DNA of 64,000 bases, from NCBI GenBank assembly GCA_910579735.1, contig CAJTUZ010000012.1:43337-107336 (forward strand), given 5' to 3'. Each line of letters opens with the position of its first letter. Position 1 is the first letter of the stretch. The notes beneath the pieces were generated by a model that did no database searches, had not been told where the DNA came from, and saw nothing but the letters and a program-made list of their open reading frames with translations. The position numbers and the translations under genes were made by a program. Positions 1 through 9,056 of the stretch are shown one piece after another. The DNA is from an uncultured Lachnospiraceae bacterium (lineage in GTDB: Bacteria; Bacillota; Clostridia; Lachnospirales; Lachnospiraceae).

Positions 1-1
1 C

Positions 2-1051
2 AGTAAAGTAATGAAGTCTGTGGCGGAAGGGGATTTGACCGTAACAGTCAATATGAAGGGCAGGGACGAATTCAAGAAACTGGGAGATCATGCAGGGGAT
101 ATGCTTGCCAATACCAAAGAACTGATCCGGAAAAGCAATCTGCTCTCGGGGCAGGTGCTGACATCGATAACGCATGTGGCGGATACGTCGGGGCGTATGT
201 CGGTAACTACAGACAATATCAAGGATGCGATCTTTAAAGTAAACGAGGGGATTTGCAGGCAGAATGAAGAAGCCGCGCATTGTCTTGCCAAAATGGACGA
301 ACTGGCGGTACAGATCGAACAGGTCGATAAAGAGACGGAAGGCGCGATGAAACGTGCCGATAAGAGTAAAGCGGTAATGGAAAAAGGAATGTCGGCCATA
401 CATTTATTAGAGAGTAAGGCAAATGAGACGGCTAAAGTGACCGGACAGGTGATTGAAAAAATAGAGACCTTAGCCGAGGAAACAAAGGCGATCACGGATA
501 TCATAGTGTCAATCAAGGGGATTGCGGCCAAGACGCAGCTTCTGTCTCTCAACGCGAGAATAGAAGCGGCCCGGCTGGGGAGTATCGGCGATGGGTTTGC
601 AGTCGTGGCGGAAGAGGTGAGGAAGCTCTCCGAGGAGTCCGTAAGATCGGTGGAACGGATCGGAAGTATCGTCGAACGGATCGAGAGCGGCACGCAGGAT
701 ACCGTTACGGTGGCAAGAAAATCAGAGAAAATCGTGGAAGAGCAGGAAGAAGCCGTCGGCGATACGGTAGAGGCTTTTCATGAAATGAGCGGCAGTGTGG
801 AAGGCTTAGCCGGGAAAATAGAAAAAATCGCAGGCAATATGCGCAATATGGAGAAAAGCAAAGATATGACTATGGCAGCGGTAGACAATATTTCCGAGGT
901 ATCCGGTCATACATTGGAATCCATGAATCATATGACCGAAGCTGCGCAGAGCCAGACAGAGGCCGTGCAGGAGCTGAACGAGGCTACGGGACGGCTGGAT
1001 GAGGAGGCACAGAAGCTAATAGGAGCGATCGGACGGTTTAAGGTACAATAG
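2..1051 (+). CDS. methyl-accepting chemotaxis protein, C-terminal part (5' end outside window)
   Basis: This is the cytoplasmic signalling half of a chemoreceptor, which relays ligand binding to CheA/CheW. The frame is open through the left edge, so the coding start, sensor domain and membrane segments lie upstream. The first visible residues (VAEGDLTVTV) look like the end of a HAMP linker. A long helical region follows, and the conserved hairpin tip is recognisable around residues 175-210 (LSLNARIEAAR, then GFAVVAEEVRKLSEES). The ATG at 11 lies inside the domain and is not the true start. The family assignment is firm; the ligand cannot be told. Confidence 0.93.
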   Translation, partial: SKVMKSVAEGDLTVTVNMKGRDEFKKLGDHAGDMLANTKELIRKSNLLSGQVLTSITHVADTSGRMSVTTDNIKDAIFKVNEGICRQNEEAAHCLAKMDELAVQIEQVDKETEGAMKRADKSKAVMEKGMSAIHLLESKANETAKVTGQVIEKIETLAEETKAITDIIVSIKGIAAKTQLLSLNARIEAARLGSIGDGFAVVAEEVRKLSEESVRSVERIGSIVERIESGTQDTVTVARKSEKIVEEQEEAVGDTVEAFHEMSGSVEGLAGKIEKIAGNMRNMEKSKDMTMAAVDNISEVSGHTLESMNHMTEAAQSQTEAVQELNEATGRLDEEAQKLIGAIGRFKVQ

Positions 1052-1065
1052 AAATACAACAAATG

Positions 1066-1090
1066 GGCAGACAGTCAGTCTGCCTATTTG
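1066..1090 (+). terminator. weak hairpin terminator after the chemoreceptor
   Basis: A 7-bp perfect stem (GGCAGAC 1066-1072 with GTCTGCC 1078-1084) and a 5-nt loop are followed by a short T-rich stretch (TATTTG). It lies 15 bases past the stop codon. The U-tract is poor, so termination may be partial. Confidence 0.5.
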
Positions 1091-1197
1091 ACTTCTGCCG
1101 GAAAAAAAGGTACAGTATTTACATGGTCCGGTGAGCCGGAAAATGAGTGCCCGCAGAAGCGGGCAAATTGACGAGCAGAAGGTGGCAGGAGAGCATT

Positions 1198-2580
1198 ATG
1201 GCGCATATACGGGAAAATATACATAAGAAAAATGTATCTACGGTAAAGGATATGACTGTCGGCAATCCCTATGCTTTGATGCTGGGATTTGCAATGCCGA
1301 CGTTTTTAAGTCAGGTCTTTCAGCAGTTATACAATACGGCGGACGCTTTTATCGTCGGCAGATATCTGGGGACGAATGCGCTTGCGGCGGTTACTTCGTC
1401 GGGAACACTGATCTTTCTTCTGACCAGTTTTTTCATCGGGACGGCTATGGGCGGCGGTGTTGCGATCTCCCGCTATTTTGGAAGCGGAAACGATGAAAAA
1501 GTATCCCGCGCCATACATACGATCATGGCATTCGGTATAGCCAGCGGGGCAATTCTGACTTTGATCGGCGTGGCCTTTACGCCTACGTTTCTTGCCTGGA
1601 TGCAGACTGATCCGGAAGTAATGCCCGAGGCGGTGGAATACTTCCGTTATTATTTTCTGGGATCACTTGCTATGGTTTTATATAATATCTGCCGCAGCAT
1701 CATGAATGCGCTGGGAGACAGCAAACGTCCGCTTTATTATCTGATTTTTTCCTCTATTTTAAATATCGTGCTGGACTTGCTGTTTATTGCCGGGTTTCAC
1801 TGGGGCGTATGGTCGGCGGCTGTGGCGACGGTAATATCGCAGGCGGCGAGCGTGGCCCTGTGTATGATCTATCTGCTTCGGAAGGGAAATGTCTATACCG
1901 TAGATCTTCGGAAGATCCGTTTTCATAAAGATATGCTGATGGAGATCATGCGGTACGGCTTTCCATCAGGGGTGCAGAATTCGGTAATCGGCTTTGCCAA
2001 CGTCATCGTACAGTCCCAGATCAATTCTTTCGGGCGGCTTGCGATGGCGGCGTATGGGACACATTCCAAGATTGACGGTTTTGCGTTTCTGCCGATCACA
2101 AGTTTCAATATGGCGAGTACAACTTTTATCAGCCAGAATCTGGGGGCCAAACAATATGACCGTGCCAGAAAGGGCGCGCGGTTCTGCATTTTGGCGGCGG
2201 TTCTTATGGCGGAGGCGATCGGTGTCTTTTATTATCTGTTTGCACCGCAGCTCATTGGGCTGTTTGATAAAACACCGGGTGTTATTGAACTTGGCGTGCA
2301 GCAGGCGCGTACCGTGGCGCTGTTCTATTTCCTGCTGTCCTTTTCCCATTCGGTGGCGGCTGTCTGCCGCGGTGCGGGAAAGGCTTTCGTGCCGATGGTT
2401 GTCATGCTTTCCATATGGTGCGTGCTGCGAATCACCTATATTATCACGGTTATGCATTTTATAGGAGATATCCGGTATATTTACTGGGCATATCCGCTTA
2501 CATGGAGTATCAGTTCCGTGATCTATCTGATCTATTATCTGCGTTCCGACTGGGTACACGGGTTTGAGAAAGCGGCATAG
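1198..2580 (+). CDS. MATE family multidrug/cation efflux transporter
   Basis: A 460-residue inner-membrane exporter of the multi-antimicrobial extrusion type, which moves drugs or organic cations out in exchange for Na+ or H+. It opens with the family pattern of a short basic N-terminus, then GNPYALMLGFAMPTF and QQLYNTADAFIVGRYLG in the first helices. About twelve hydrophobic segments follow in two similar halves. The length is usual for the family. I chose ATG 1198 because AGGAGAG sits at 1187-1193. An in-frame ATG at 1147 lacks such a site and would translate a GC-rich hairpin (1148-1166). The substrate is unknown. Confidence 0.9.
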   Translation: MAHIRENIHKKNVSTVKDMTVGNPYALMLGFAMPTFLSQVFQQLYNTADAFIVGRYLGTNALAAVTSSGTLIFLLTSFFIGTAMGGGVAISRYFGSGNDEKVSRAIHTIMAFGIASGAILTLIGVAFTPTFLAWMQTDPEVMPEAVEYFRYYFLGSLAMVLYNICRSIMNALGDSKRPLYYLIFSSILNIVLDLLFIAGFHWGVWSAAVATVISQAASVALCMIYLLRKGNVYTVDLRKIRFHKDMLMEIMRYGFPSGVQNSVIGFANVIVQSQINSFGRLAMAAYGTHSKIDGFAFLPITSFNMASTTFISQNLGAKQYDRARKGARFCILAAVLMAEAIGVFYYLFAPQLIGLFDKTPGVIELGVQQARTVALFYFLLSFSHSVAAVCRGAGKAFVPMVVMLSIWCVLRITYIITVMHFIGDIRYIYWAYPLTWSISSVIYLIYYLRSDWVHGFEKAA

Positions 2581-2622
2581 AAACAGCGGAAGAACAATGC
2601 ATAATAGGAACTGGAGGCGCTT

Positions 2623-4449
2623 ATGAGCAGAATAATAGGAATCGATTTGGGAACAACGAACAGTCTGGCGGCGGTCTGGCAGGATGGCGGGAGCAGATTG
2701 ATCCCGAATGCATTCGGAGAATATCTGACGCCGAGCGTTGTCAGTATAGGAGAGGATGGTACGGTTTACGTCGGGAAAACGGCGAAAGAGAGGCTGGCCT
2801 CCCATCCGGATGCAACTGCCGGCGCTTTTAAACGTTTTATGGGAACATCCCGGAAATATATGCTGGCAGGGAAATCTTACTCTCCGGAAGAACTGTCCGC
2901 TTTTGTCCTGAAAAAACTCAGGGAGGATGCCGAAAGGTATCTGGGAGAGCCGGTAGAAGAGGCTGTTATCAGCGTCCCGGCCTATTTTAACGATATGGCG
3001 CGTAATGCGACGAAACGGGCGGGGATCATTGCAGGTCTGAGAGTGGAGCGGATCATCAACGAGCCTTCCGCGGCGGCGCTGGCCTGCCAGAATCGAAACG
3101 AAGAAGAGGACGCGGTGCTGCTCGTATTTGACTTCGGCGGCGGAACGCTGGATGTTTCTTTGGTGGAGTGTTTTGATAATGTCATTGAGATACAGGCGGT
3201 CAGCGGAGACAATCAGCTCGGCGGACAGGATTTTGACGAAATGATAGAAAAGCATTTCATCCGCTCTATGGAAATCTCTGCAGAAGGTCTTTCACCCGAG
3301 ACGAAGGCGATCATCCGTAAGAGCGCGGAAAAGTGCAAAAAGGATCTGACACGGGAAAAGACTGCGGAAATGGTGGTCAATTGTAAAGACATTCAAAAAA
3401 AGATGGAAATTTCCAGAAAAGATGTCGTCAATATCTGTGCTCCGTTATTTGAACGCATGGGGAAACCAATCAGCAGGGTGCTTATGGACGCCGGCGTGAG
3501 CGCCGATCAGATCAGCCATATCGTACTGGTGGGCGGTTCCTGTAAGATGCCGGTTGTCCGGCAGTATATCGGGCATCTGCTTGGAAGAAACGATATGGAG
3601 ACATTGGAGCCTGATCATATGATTGCACTCGGCTGCGGCGTCTGTGCCGGGATCAAAGAGCGGGATGAAGAGGTAAAAGATATGCTGCTTACCGATATCT
3701 GTCCGTTTTCGCTCGGCGTTGATATCATGAATATTCAGAATCCGGCCAAACCGTTTATGTCCTTTATCATTGAACGCAATACGGCATTACCGGTAAGCCG
3801 GGAATCTATGTATGCAAATGCGCTTGATAACCAGCCGGAAGTGAGAGTCAGGATTTACCAGGGAGAGGCAATGTATGCTGAGGATAACATGCGGCTGGGA
3901 GAACTTGTGTTTAAGATTCCTCGGATGCCGAAAGGAAAAGTGCAGTGTTTTGTCCGGTTTACCTATGATATTAACGGCGTTTTGGAGGTAGAAGTGCGCA
4001 TTCCCGTAACCGGTGAACAGAAACGTCTTGTGATTGTCAATAAAGAACTGGGTATGTCGGAAGAAGAGGTCGCAAAAAAGCTGAAGGAATTCGAAAAAAT
4101 CAAGGTAAATCCGGCCGACGAGGAAGAAAACCGTTATATCCTGGAATGGGGACAGCGGCTTTTTATGCAGACAAACAGTGAAAAGATCAGGGAAGAGCTG
4201 GTTAAAAAACTGCAATATTTTGAATATGTCATGAAGAATGATCCCTATCATCTGTCGAAAGTAAGAAAATATACGACCGTATTTTTTGCATCAATAGAGG
4301 GGATCCTGAACCAGTATGTCAGTTTTACGGATGATGTTCTTTCGGATGGAAGCTGGTACCGGGAAGAAGATGAGGAGGAAAGGGAGATCGACGATCTTTT
4401 TAAAGCGTGGGATAATAAGGATCAGGAGGATCAGGAGAGGGAAGACTGA
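2623..4449 (+). CDS. hscC: HscC-like Hsp70 chaperone
   Basis: A 608-residue Hsp70, an ATP-driven chaperone working with a J-protein. The nucleotide-binding domain shows GIDLGTTNS at residues 6-14, VFDFGGGTLDVS near 168-179 and LVGGSCKMP near 302-310. Several stretches recall E. coli HscC rather than DnaK: LIPNAFGEYLTPS, LTDICPFSLGV (about 356-365), IIERNTALPVSR and YDINGVLEV. The substrate domain is short and the C-terminus is very acidic, without a DnaK-type lid tail. The next gene encodes a membrane J-protein, matching the HscC/DjlB-DjlC type of pairing known in E. coli. The HscC assignment comes from remembered motifs; clients are unknown. Confidence 0.8.
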   Translation: MSRIIGIDLGTTNSLAAVWQDGGSRLIPNAFGEYLTPSVVSIGEDGTVYVGKTAKERLASHPDATAGAFKRFMGTSRKYMLAGKSYSPEELSAFVLKKLREDAERYLGEPVEEAVISVPAYFNDMARNATKRAGIIAGLRVERIINEPSAAALACQNRNEEEDAVLLVFDFGGGTLDVSLVECFDNVIEIQAVSGDNQLGGQDFDEMIEKHFIRSMEISAEGLSPETKAIIRKSAEKCKKDLTREKTAEMVVNCKDIQKKMEISRKDVVNICAPLFERMGKPISRVLMDAGVSADQISHIVLVGGSCKMPVVRQYIGHLLGRNDMETLEPDHMIALGCGVCAGIKERDEEVKDMLLTDICPFSLGVDIMNIQNPAKPFMSFIIERNTALPVSRESMYANALDNQPEVRVRIYQGEAMYAEDNMRLGELVFKIPRMPKGKVQCFVRFTYDINGVLEVEVRIPVTGEQKRLVIVNKELGMSEEEVAKKLKEFEKIKVNPADEEENRYILEWGQRLFMQTNSEKIREELVKKLQYFEYVMKNDPYHLSKVRKYTTVFFASIEGILNQYVSFTDDVLSDGSWYREEDEEEREIDDLFKAWDNKDQEDQERED

Positions 4450-4591
4450 ACCGGTTATTTATGCATATAAATAACGAATGTTATGTAAAGAGCAGAAAAT
4501 GCCGTGTGCATAAGCGGCGGAATTACTGTTTCTGCCGGATGCTGTATAGAGGAACAAGATCGGAGCATAAGAGAAAGGCGGTATCATACGG

Positions 4592-5776
4592 ATGAATGGC
4601 AGAGACATTTTTGCAATACTGGAAACAGAGCCGACAGAAGATAAAAAAGAGATTAAAAAAGCGTACGCAAAACTGGTAAAAAAATATCATCCGGAAGAGT
4701 ATCCCGAAAAGTGGAAAGAGATTCATGATGCCTATGAAGCGGCGCTCGCGCGGGCGGAGAGAGGCAGGGGGAACTATGACAACGTAATCCCTTCTGTGCA
4801 GGAAGAGAAAATAACAGCTTTTACGGTGCAGAAGACAGAAGCGGGGAAGGCAGGAGTGCTTTTTGAACTGCCGGAAGAAAAAGCGCCCGAGCCGGTCATA
4901 AGATTCGGGAAGCCGGAAACGCCGACGATTCTGCCGGAACAGAAGAAAAAACCGGGCGAGTTTGATGATCTGTTTGATAATATAGGAGCATTATCACGGG
5001 AACGGAAGCAGCAGGACCGGGAAATGTTCAAGCAGGAACTGCAGGAAGTGATAGCTGATTTCCGGAAAATATCCGCTCAGAAAGAATTAGATTTAAAAGA
5101 GTGGGAAACATTCTTCTCGCAGGAGACGAAGCTGCCGTATTTTAGCACAAGAGAATTTCTGGAGATACTGGGGAATTATTTTGAAAACAGAACGATAGAG
5201 AAGGAAGCGTACCGGTTTTTGAAAGAACAGCTGGCGGTCATTGCAGGATACATCCGGGAAAACGGTATTGTGCTGCAAAATATCGGTCTGTTTACTCCGG
5301 TGGATTACGCGGAAAAGAAGATCTATGACGCTTATGTCAATGAAAAACCGGGAGGGGGCGGGAAAAGACCTGACAAGTCAGGCAAAACAGCCAGGAAAAC
5401 GGTGTGGATCATACTGATTATCGTCGGTATTATAATACGTTCTTACAGCAGGCATATGCGGCAGTCGCCAAAGACACCTGAAATCCCGGAATTACCGAAA
5501 GAGGTAATGGAAGATATGATGGCGGACAATACCGTTGAAGAGAATGAGGATGTTGTACGCACCCATATACCGATGATTCCCGATAAGATACAGATCGGAG
5601 ATGCAAGAGAGATAATGATCGAGACTATGGGGGAACCTGACCAAATGCGTGAATCACAGGAGAATGGCGGTTATGAAGAGGCAGTCTACCTGTTGTCGGA
5701 CTTAGGAGACAGAGTGGTCGTTGTCCTGGAGAATGAGGTCATAACAGATATCTATGTGGAGTATGAGCTGGAATAG
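4592..5776 (+). CDS. membrane-anchored J-domain protein with HPE in place of HPD
   Basis: 394 residues. Residues 4-55 form a J domain with KKAYAKLVKKYHPEEYP; the normally invariant HPD tripeptide reads H33-P34-E35. A charged linker leads to a helical region (about 125-250). A single membrane segment (about 270-283, VWIILIIVGIII) and a C-terminal domain of about 105 residues follow. The N-terminal J domain is probably cytosolic, where it can reach the Hsp70 encoded 142 bases upstream. Pairing with the HscC-like chaperone is inferred from adjacency. The Asp-to-Glu change usually abolishes stimulation in canonical J-proteins, so its mechanism may differ. The start has only a distant AAAGG. Confidence 0.78.
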   Translation: MNGRDIFAILETEPTEDKKEIKKAYAKLVKKYHPEEYPEKWKEIHDAYEAALARAERGRGNYDNVIPSVQEEKITAFTVQKTEAGKAGVLFELPEEKAPEPVIRFGKPETPTILPEQKKKPGEFDDLFDNIGALSRERKQQDREMFKQELQEVIADFRKISAQKELDLKEWETFFSQETKLPYFSTREFLEILGNYFENRTIEKEAYRFLKEQLAVIAGYIRENGIVLQNIGLFTPVDYAEKKIYDAYVNEKPGGGGKRPDKSGKTARKTVWIILIIVGIIIRSYSRHMRQSPKTPEIPELPKEVMEDMMADNTVEENEDVVRTHIPMIPDKIQIGDAREIMIETMGEPDQMRESQENGGYEEAVYLLSDLGDRVVVVLENEVITDIYVEYELE

Positions 5777-5785
5777 GACGTAATT

Positions 5786-6472
5786 TTATCCTTCTAATAA
5801 CAAAATAGCACAGAAAAGCAGGAAAATAAGAAGCACAGGCAAAAGACGCGCTATGCCGTAAAGTCTGGAACTTGTGCTTCTGCGTTTTTTCAGAAAAGAC
5901 TTCAGATCCCTGAGATTTCCTTTGCGGAATCCGGCTTTGTCTAAGATCAGGATCCGGCGGTCCGTGAAATACAGCAGATACAGTCGTCTGGTTTCTCCGG
6001 TACGTTTTAATTCGCGGTAAGGCAGTTCTTTGCGGAATTTCCCTGCAACGACTACGTGGTCTTCATAGAAATCGATCTTCCGGTTCGTGCCGGGCACCAG
6101 TTTCATATGTTCTTTGAACTGCTTTTCACCGACGAGTTTCGGGAATACTTTCAGGAAAGCGATGACCACTACGACAGGAGAGACAAAAGTAATGCCGGCA
6201 GCGCCGGAAAGCTGCAGGATTGTTGAGGCAGATGGCGCCGCAAAATAGTTCTCTACTGCGTTTTGCAGGGAAAAGGCGGTTTCCGAAGCGGATTGGAGCA
6301 GGACAAGGAAGACAAACAGAAACGTTATGCATATATAAGCGATGCCGATGTCGATGCGGGATAATTCCGCTTCCGCGCACATTTCTTTGGTAAGGACATA
6401 TTGGTTTGTAAAAGAGGAATAGACAGCATTTATGGGAAGTTCATTTTGTTCTTTTGGGGTATTTGCAGACAT
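5786..6472 (-). CDS. YcxB-like membrane protein
   Basis: A 228-residue protein of unknown function. The N-terminal 45 residues are polar. Two membrane segments follow (near 45-65 and 95-112), then a soluble region with the YcxB-like pattern (FYEDHVVVAGKF, then LPYRELKR and LYLLYFTDRRILILDK), and a last hydrophobic helix near the C-terminus. The gene converges on the J-protein gene with only 9 bases between the stop codons. The start has a good ribosome site (AAAGGAAA on the minus strand). The family name is recalled from motifs, not checked. Confidence 0.6.
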   Translation of the reverse strand: MSANTPKEQNELPINAVYSSFTNQYVLTKEMCAEAELSRIDIGIAYICITFLFVFLVLLQSASETAFSLQNAVENYFAAPSASTILQLSGAAGITFVSPVVVVIAFLKVFPKLVGEKQFKEHMKLVPGTNRKIDFYEDHVVVAGKFRKELPYRELKRTGETRRLYLLYFTDRRILILDKAGFRKGNLRDLKSFLKKRRSTSSRLYGIARLLPVLLIFLLFCAILLLEG

Positions 6473-6587
6473 TGTCCGATTTCCTTTCGTATATTAAAAA
6501 CACATATTATTGAATGTTTTTCTTTGGTGTTTACTATATTCATATTACCTTAAAACAGAATGCAGTGCAAGAAAGAAGAGACATTAT

Positions 6588-6616
6588 TTGACTTTATCTT
6601 ACTTTATTTGTACAAT
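6588..6616 (+). promoter_or_regulatory. sigma-A-type promoter for the 158-residue membrane protein
   Basis: -35 TTGACT (6588-6593) and -10 TACAAT (6611-6616) are separated by 17 bases. They lie about 60 bases upstream of the ATG at 6674, on the same strand. Confidence 0.7.
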
Positions 6617-6673
6617 AAAAAGCAGATTCCGGCTCTTATTACATGTTAAGAGAAGAAAGGCGGTGCTCAAAGT

Positions 6674-7150
6674 ATGAATGAAGACATAAAAGATGAAGCA
6701 TATGATGAAAAAAAGAGGGAACTGATATGGAATCAATATTTCCCAAGAGTCAGACTGGCAGTATGGATTAATTGTATAGCGGCCGTTGTATCGTATGTGA
6801 TTCTTGTTATTTTGACACCTGCTTTTACTACCTGGCTTAAGCCGGATCACGGGCATTATATCGGAATCATATTTCCTTTTGCAATCATTTTGACACTGAC
6901 CAATGTAATAGCAGTCTGCCGAGGAAAAGAACACACACGTATGGATATTGTTTTCAAATTGTCATTGCTTGAAACTTTGTTCACTGTGATCACTTTTCTG
7001 ATATTTTGGAGCCGGTCGGGCGGCCATTTGTCTCTTTATGAAATAACGGGTATCAGGATAATGGTGATGAAATCAATTATCAGCATTGTCTGCTGTTTAG
7101 GTATTTATTCAGGCTATAGAAATCTGGGAGCAAATGATACTGAAGCATAA
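6674..7150 (+). CDS. small integral membrane protein of unknown function
   Basis: 158 residues with a polar N-terminus of about 25 residues and four hydrophobic segments (about 29-50, 62-83, 97-113 and 128-146). No motif identifies a function. It has its own consensus promoter and a modest ribosome site (GAAGAAAGG). It stands alone between a divergent YcxB-like gene and glnS. It could be a small sensor or an unrecognised membrane family; nothing in the neighbourhood decides this. Confidence 0.65.
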   Translation: MNEDIKDEAYDEKKRELIWNQYFPRVRLAVWINCIAAVVSYVILVILTPAFTTWLKPDHGHYIGIIFPFAIILTLTNVIAVCRGKEHTRMDIVFKLSLLETLFTVITFLIFWSRSGGHLSLYEITGIRIMVMKSIISIVCCLGIYSGYRNLGANDTEA

Positions 7151-7252
7151 CGTATGTTATATATGCTGGCATCATTGCCTTCAAATCGCTTTCAAATTTC
7201 ATTTTTTACTTTCTATTTTGCAGAGCCTGTGGTAATATAGTGATAGTGGGTC

Positions 7253-7304
7253 AAAAGGAGGTAATATAAGCTGCTGCGATGCCGCGCTGCGGACTGTGGC
7301 AGAA
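7253..7304 (+). promoter_or_regulatory. glnS ribosome-binding site separated from the start codon by a hairpin
   Basis: A strong AAAAGGAGG (7253-7261) lies 43 bases before ATG 7305, too far for direct use. The gap can fold as CTGC (7271-7274) with GCAG (7299-7302) and CCGC (7282-7285) with GCGG (7289-7292). This would bring the site to about 11 bases from ATG 7305. The bypass arrangement is inferred from the sequence. Confidence 0.45.
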
Positions 7305-9008
7305 ATGAAGATTATGGACGAGAAAACAATGACATCAGGGGAAGAAAAAGAAGTTGTTTCCAAAAATTTCATTGAACAGATTATAGAGAAAGATTTGGCA
7401 GAAGGCGTTTGTAATGCGGTATGTACGAGATTTCCGCCGGAACCGAACGGTTATCTTCATATCGGACATGCGAAGAGCATACTTTTAAATTACGGACTTG
7501 CAAAAAAATACGGCGGCCGTTTCAATATGCGTTTTGACGATACGAACCCGACAAAGGAAAAATACGAGTTCGTGGAGTCGATCAAAGCGGATGTGGCATG
7601 GCTTGGAGCCGATTACGAAGACAGACTCTTTTTTGCATCCGATTATTTTCAGGAAATGTATGAGGATGCCGTGAAGCTGATTCAAAAGGGTAAGGCGTAT
7701 GTTTCGGAACTGACTGCGGAGGAAATGCGGGAATACAGAGGCACTCTGACGGAGCCGGGGAAAGACGATCCGAACAGAAACAGGAGCATAGAAGAGAATC
7801 TGCAGCTTTTTGAAGAAATGAAGAACGGAAAATACGCGGATGGTGAGAAAACGCTTCGTGCCAAAATTGATATGGCGTCTCCGAATATGAATATGAGGGA
7901 TCCGGTTCTTTATCGTGTAGCGCATTTATCTCATCATAATACAGGCGATGCGTGGTGCATCTATCCGATGTATGACTTTGCACATCCGATCGAGGATGCG
8001 ATCGAAGGTGTTACCCATTCGATCTGTACGCTTGAGTTTGAGGATCACAGGCCTTTGTATAACTGGGTAGTGGAAGAACTGGAATATCAGCAGCCGCCCA
8101 AACAGATCGAATTTGCCAAGATGTATTTGACCAATGTAGTCACTGGGAAGCGTTATATTAAGAAACTGGTGGAAGACGGTATCGTGGATGGCTGGGATGA
8201 TCCGAGGCTTGTATCGATCGCAGCGCTTCGAAGAAGAGGATTTACACCGGAATCCATTCAGCTTTTCGTTGATCTGTGCGGCGTTTCCAAAGCGAACTCT
8301 TCGGTAGACTATTCTATGCTGGAATACTGCATCAGAGAGGATCTGAAGCTTAAAAGACCGCGTATCATGGCGGCTCTGGATCCGATCAAACTTGTGATAG
8401 ACAATTATCCCGAAGGGCAGACGGAGATGCTCAGCGTAGCCAATAATCTGGAAAACGAGTCGCTTGGGACAAGAGAAATTCCTTTTGAACGAGAGCTTTA
8501 TATCGACAGAGAAGATTTTATGGAAGAGCCGCCGAAGAAATATTTCAGGCTTTTCCCGGGCAATGAAGTCAGACTGATGCATGCTTATTTCGTAACCTGT
8601 ACGGGATTTGAAAAGGATGCGGAGGGGAATGTTACAGTCGTTCACTGCACCTATGATCCGGCGTCTAAAGGCGGCAACAGTCCGGATGGACGGAAAGTGA
8701 AAGGAACGATTCACTGGGTACCGGCATCTTCGTCCGTAAAAGCGGAGGTCCGCCTTTACGAGAACATTATTGATGAAGAAAAAGGCGTTTATAATGAAGA
8801 CGGCAGTCTGAACCTGAATCCGAACTCCCTGACCGTGCTGCGCGATTGCCGTATGGAGCCTTCCGTAGCAGATGCGCAGGCATTCGAGAGTTTTCAGTTT
8901 GTAAGACAGGGATTTTTCTGCGTAGACTGCAAAGATTCCAAACCGGGCGCCCTTGTGTTCAACAGGATCGTTTCGTTAAAGAGTTCTTTTGTTTTGCCGA
9001 AAAAATAA
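7305..9008 (+). CDS. glnS: glutaminyl-tRNA synthetase
   Basis: A class I aminoacyl-tRNA synthetase of 567 residues that charges tRNA-Gln with glutamine in the cytosol. The Rossmann-fold signature RFPPEPNGYLHIGHAKS contains HIGH. The catalytic core continues with MRFDDTNPTKE, and a C-terminal beta-barrel anticodon-binding region follows. The length is normal. The start is uncertain: GTG 7296 would add three residues, and neither start has a ribosome site at normal spacing (see the hairpin entry). A direct glutaminyl enzyme means this cell need not depend on GatCAB for Gln-tRNA. Confidence 0.95.
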   Translation: MKIMDEKTMTSGEEKEVVSKNFIEQIIEKDLAEGVCNAVCTRFPPEPNGYLHIGHAKSILLNYGLAKKYGGRFNMRFDDTNPTKEKYEFVESIKADVAWLGADYEDRLFFASDYFQEMYEDAVKLIQKGKAYVSELTAEEMREYRGTLTEPGKDDPNRNRSIEENLQLFEEMKNGKYADGEKTLRAKIDMASPNMNMRDPVLYRVAHLSHHNTGDAWCIYPMYDFAHPIEDAIEGVTHSICTLEFEDHRPLYNWVVEELEYQQPPKQIEFAKMYLTNVVTGKRYIKKLVEDGIVDGWDDPRLVSIAALRRRGFTPESIQLFVDLCGVSKANSSVDYSMLEYCIREDLKLKRPRIMAALDPIKLVIDNYPEGQTEMLSVANNLENESLGTREIPFERELYIDREDFMEEPPKKYFRLFPGNEVRLMHAYFVTCTGFEKDAEGNVTVVHCTYDPASKGGNSPDGRKVKGTIHWVPASSSVKAEVRLYENIIDEEKGVYNEDGSLNLNPNSLTVLRDCRMEPSVADAQAFESFQFVRQGFFCVDCKDSKPGALVFNRIVSLKSSFVLPKK

Positions 9009-9056
9009 AAAGTAAGAAATAAGAATAAAAGTATAAGGATTGGGAGGAAGATACGA

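Noticed and set aside
1966..3255. A long minus-strand open frame (429 codons) opposite the MATE and Hsp70 genes
   Set aside because: It is antisense to two strongly supported genes, spans their junction, and has no domain. It is a by-product of codon bias.
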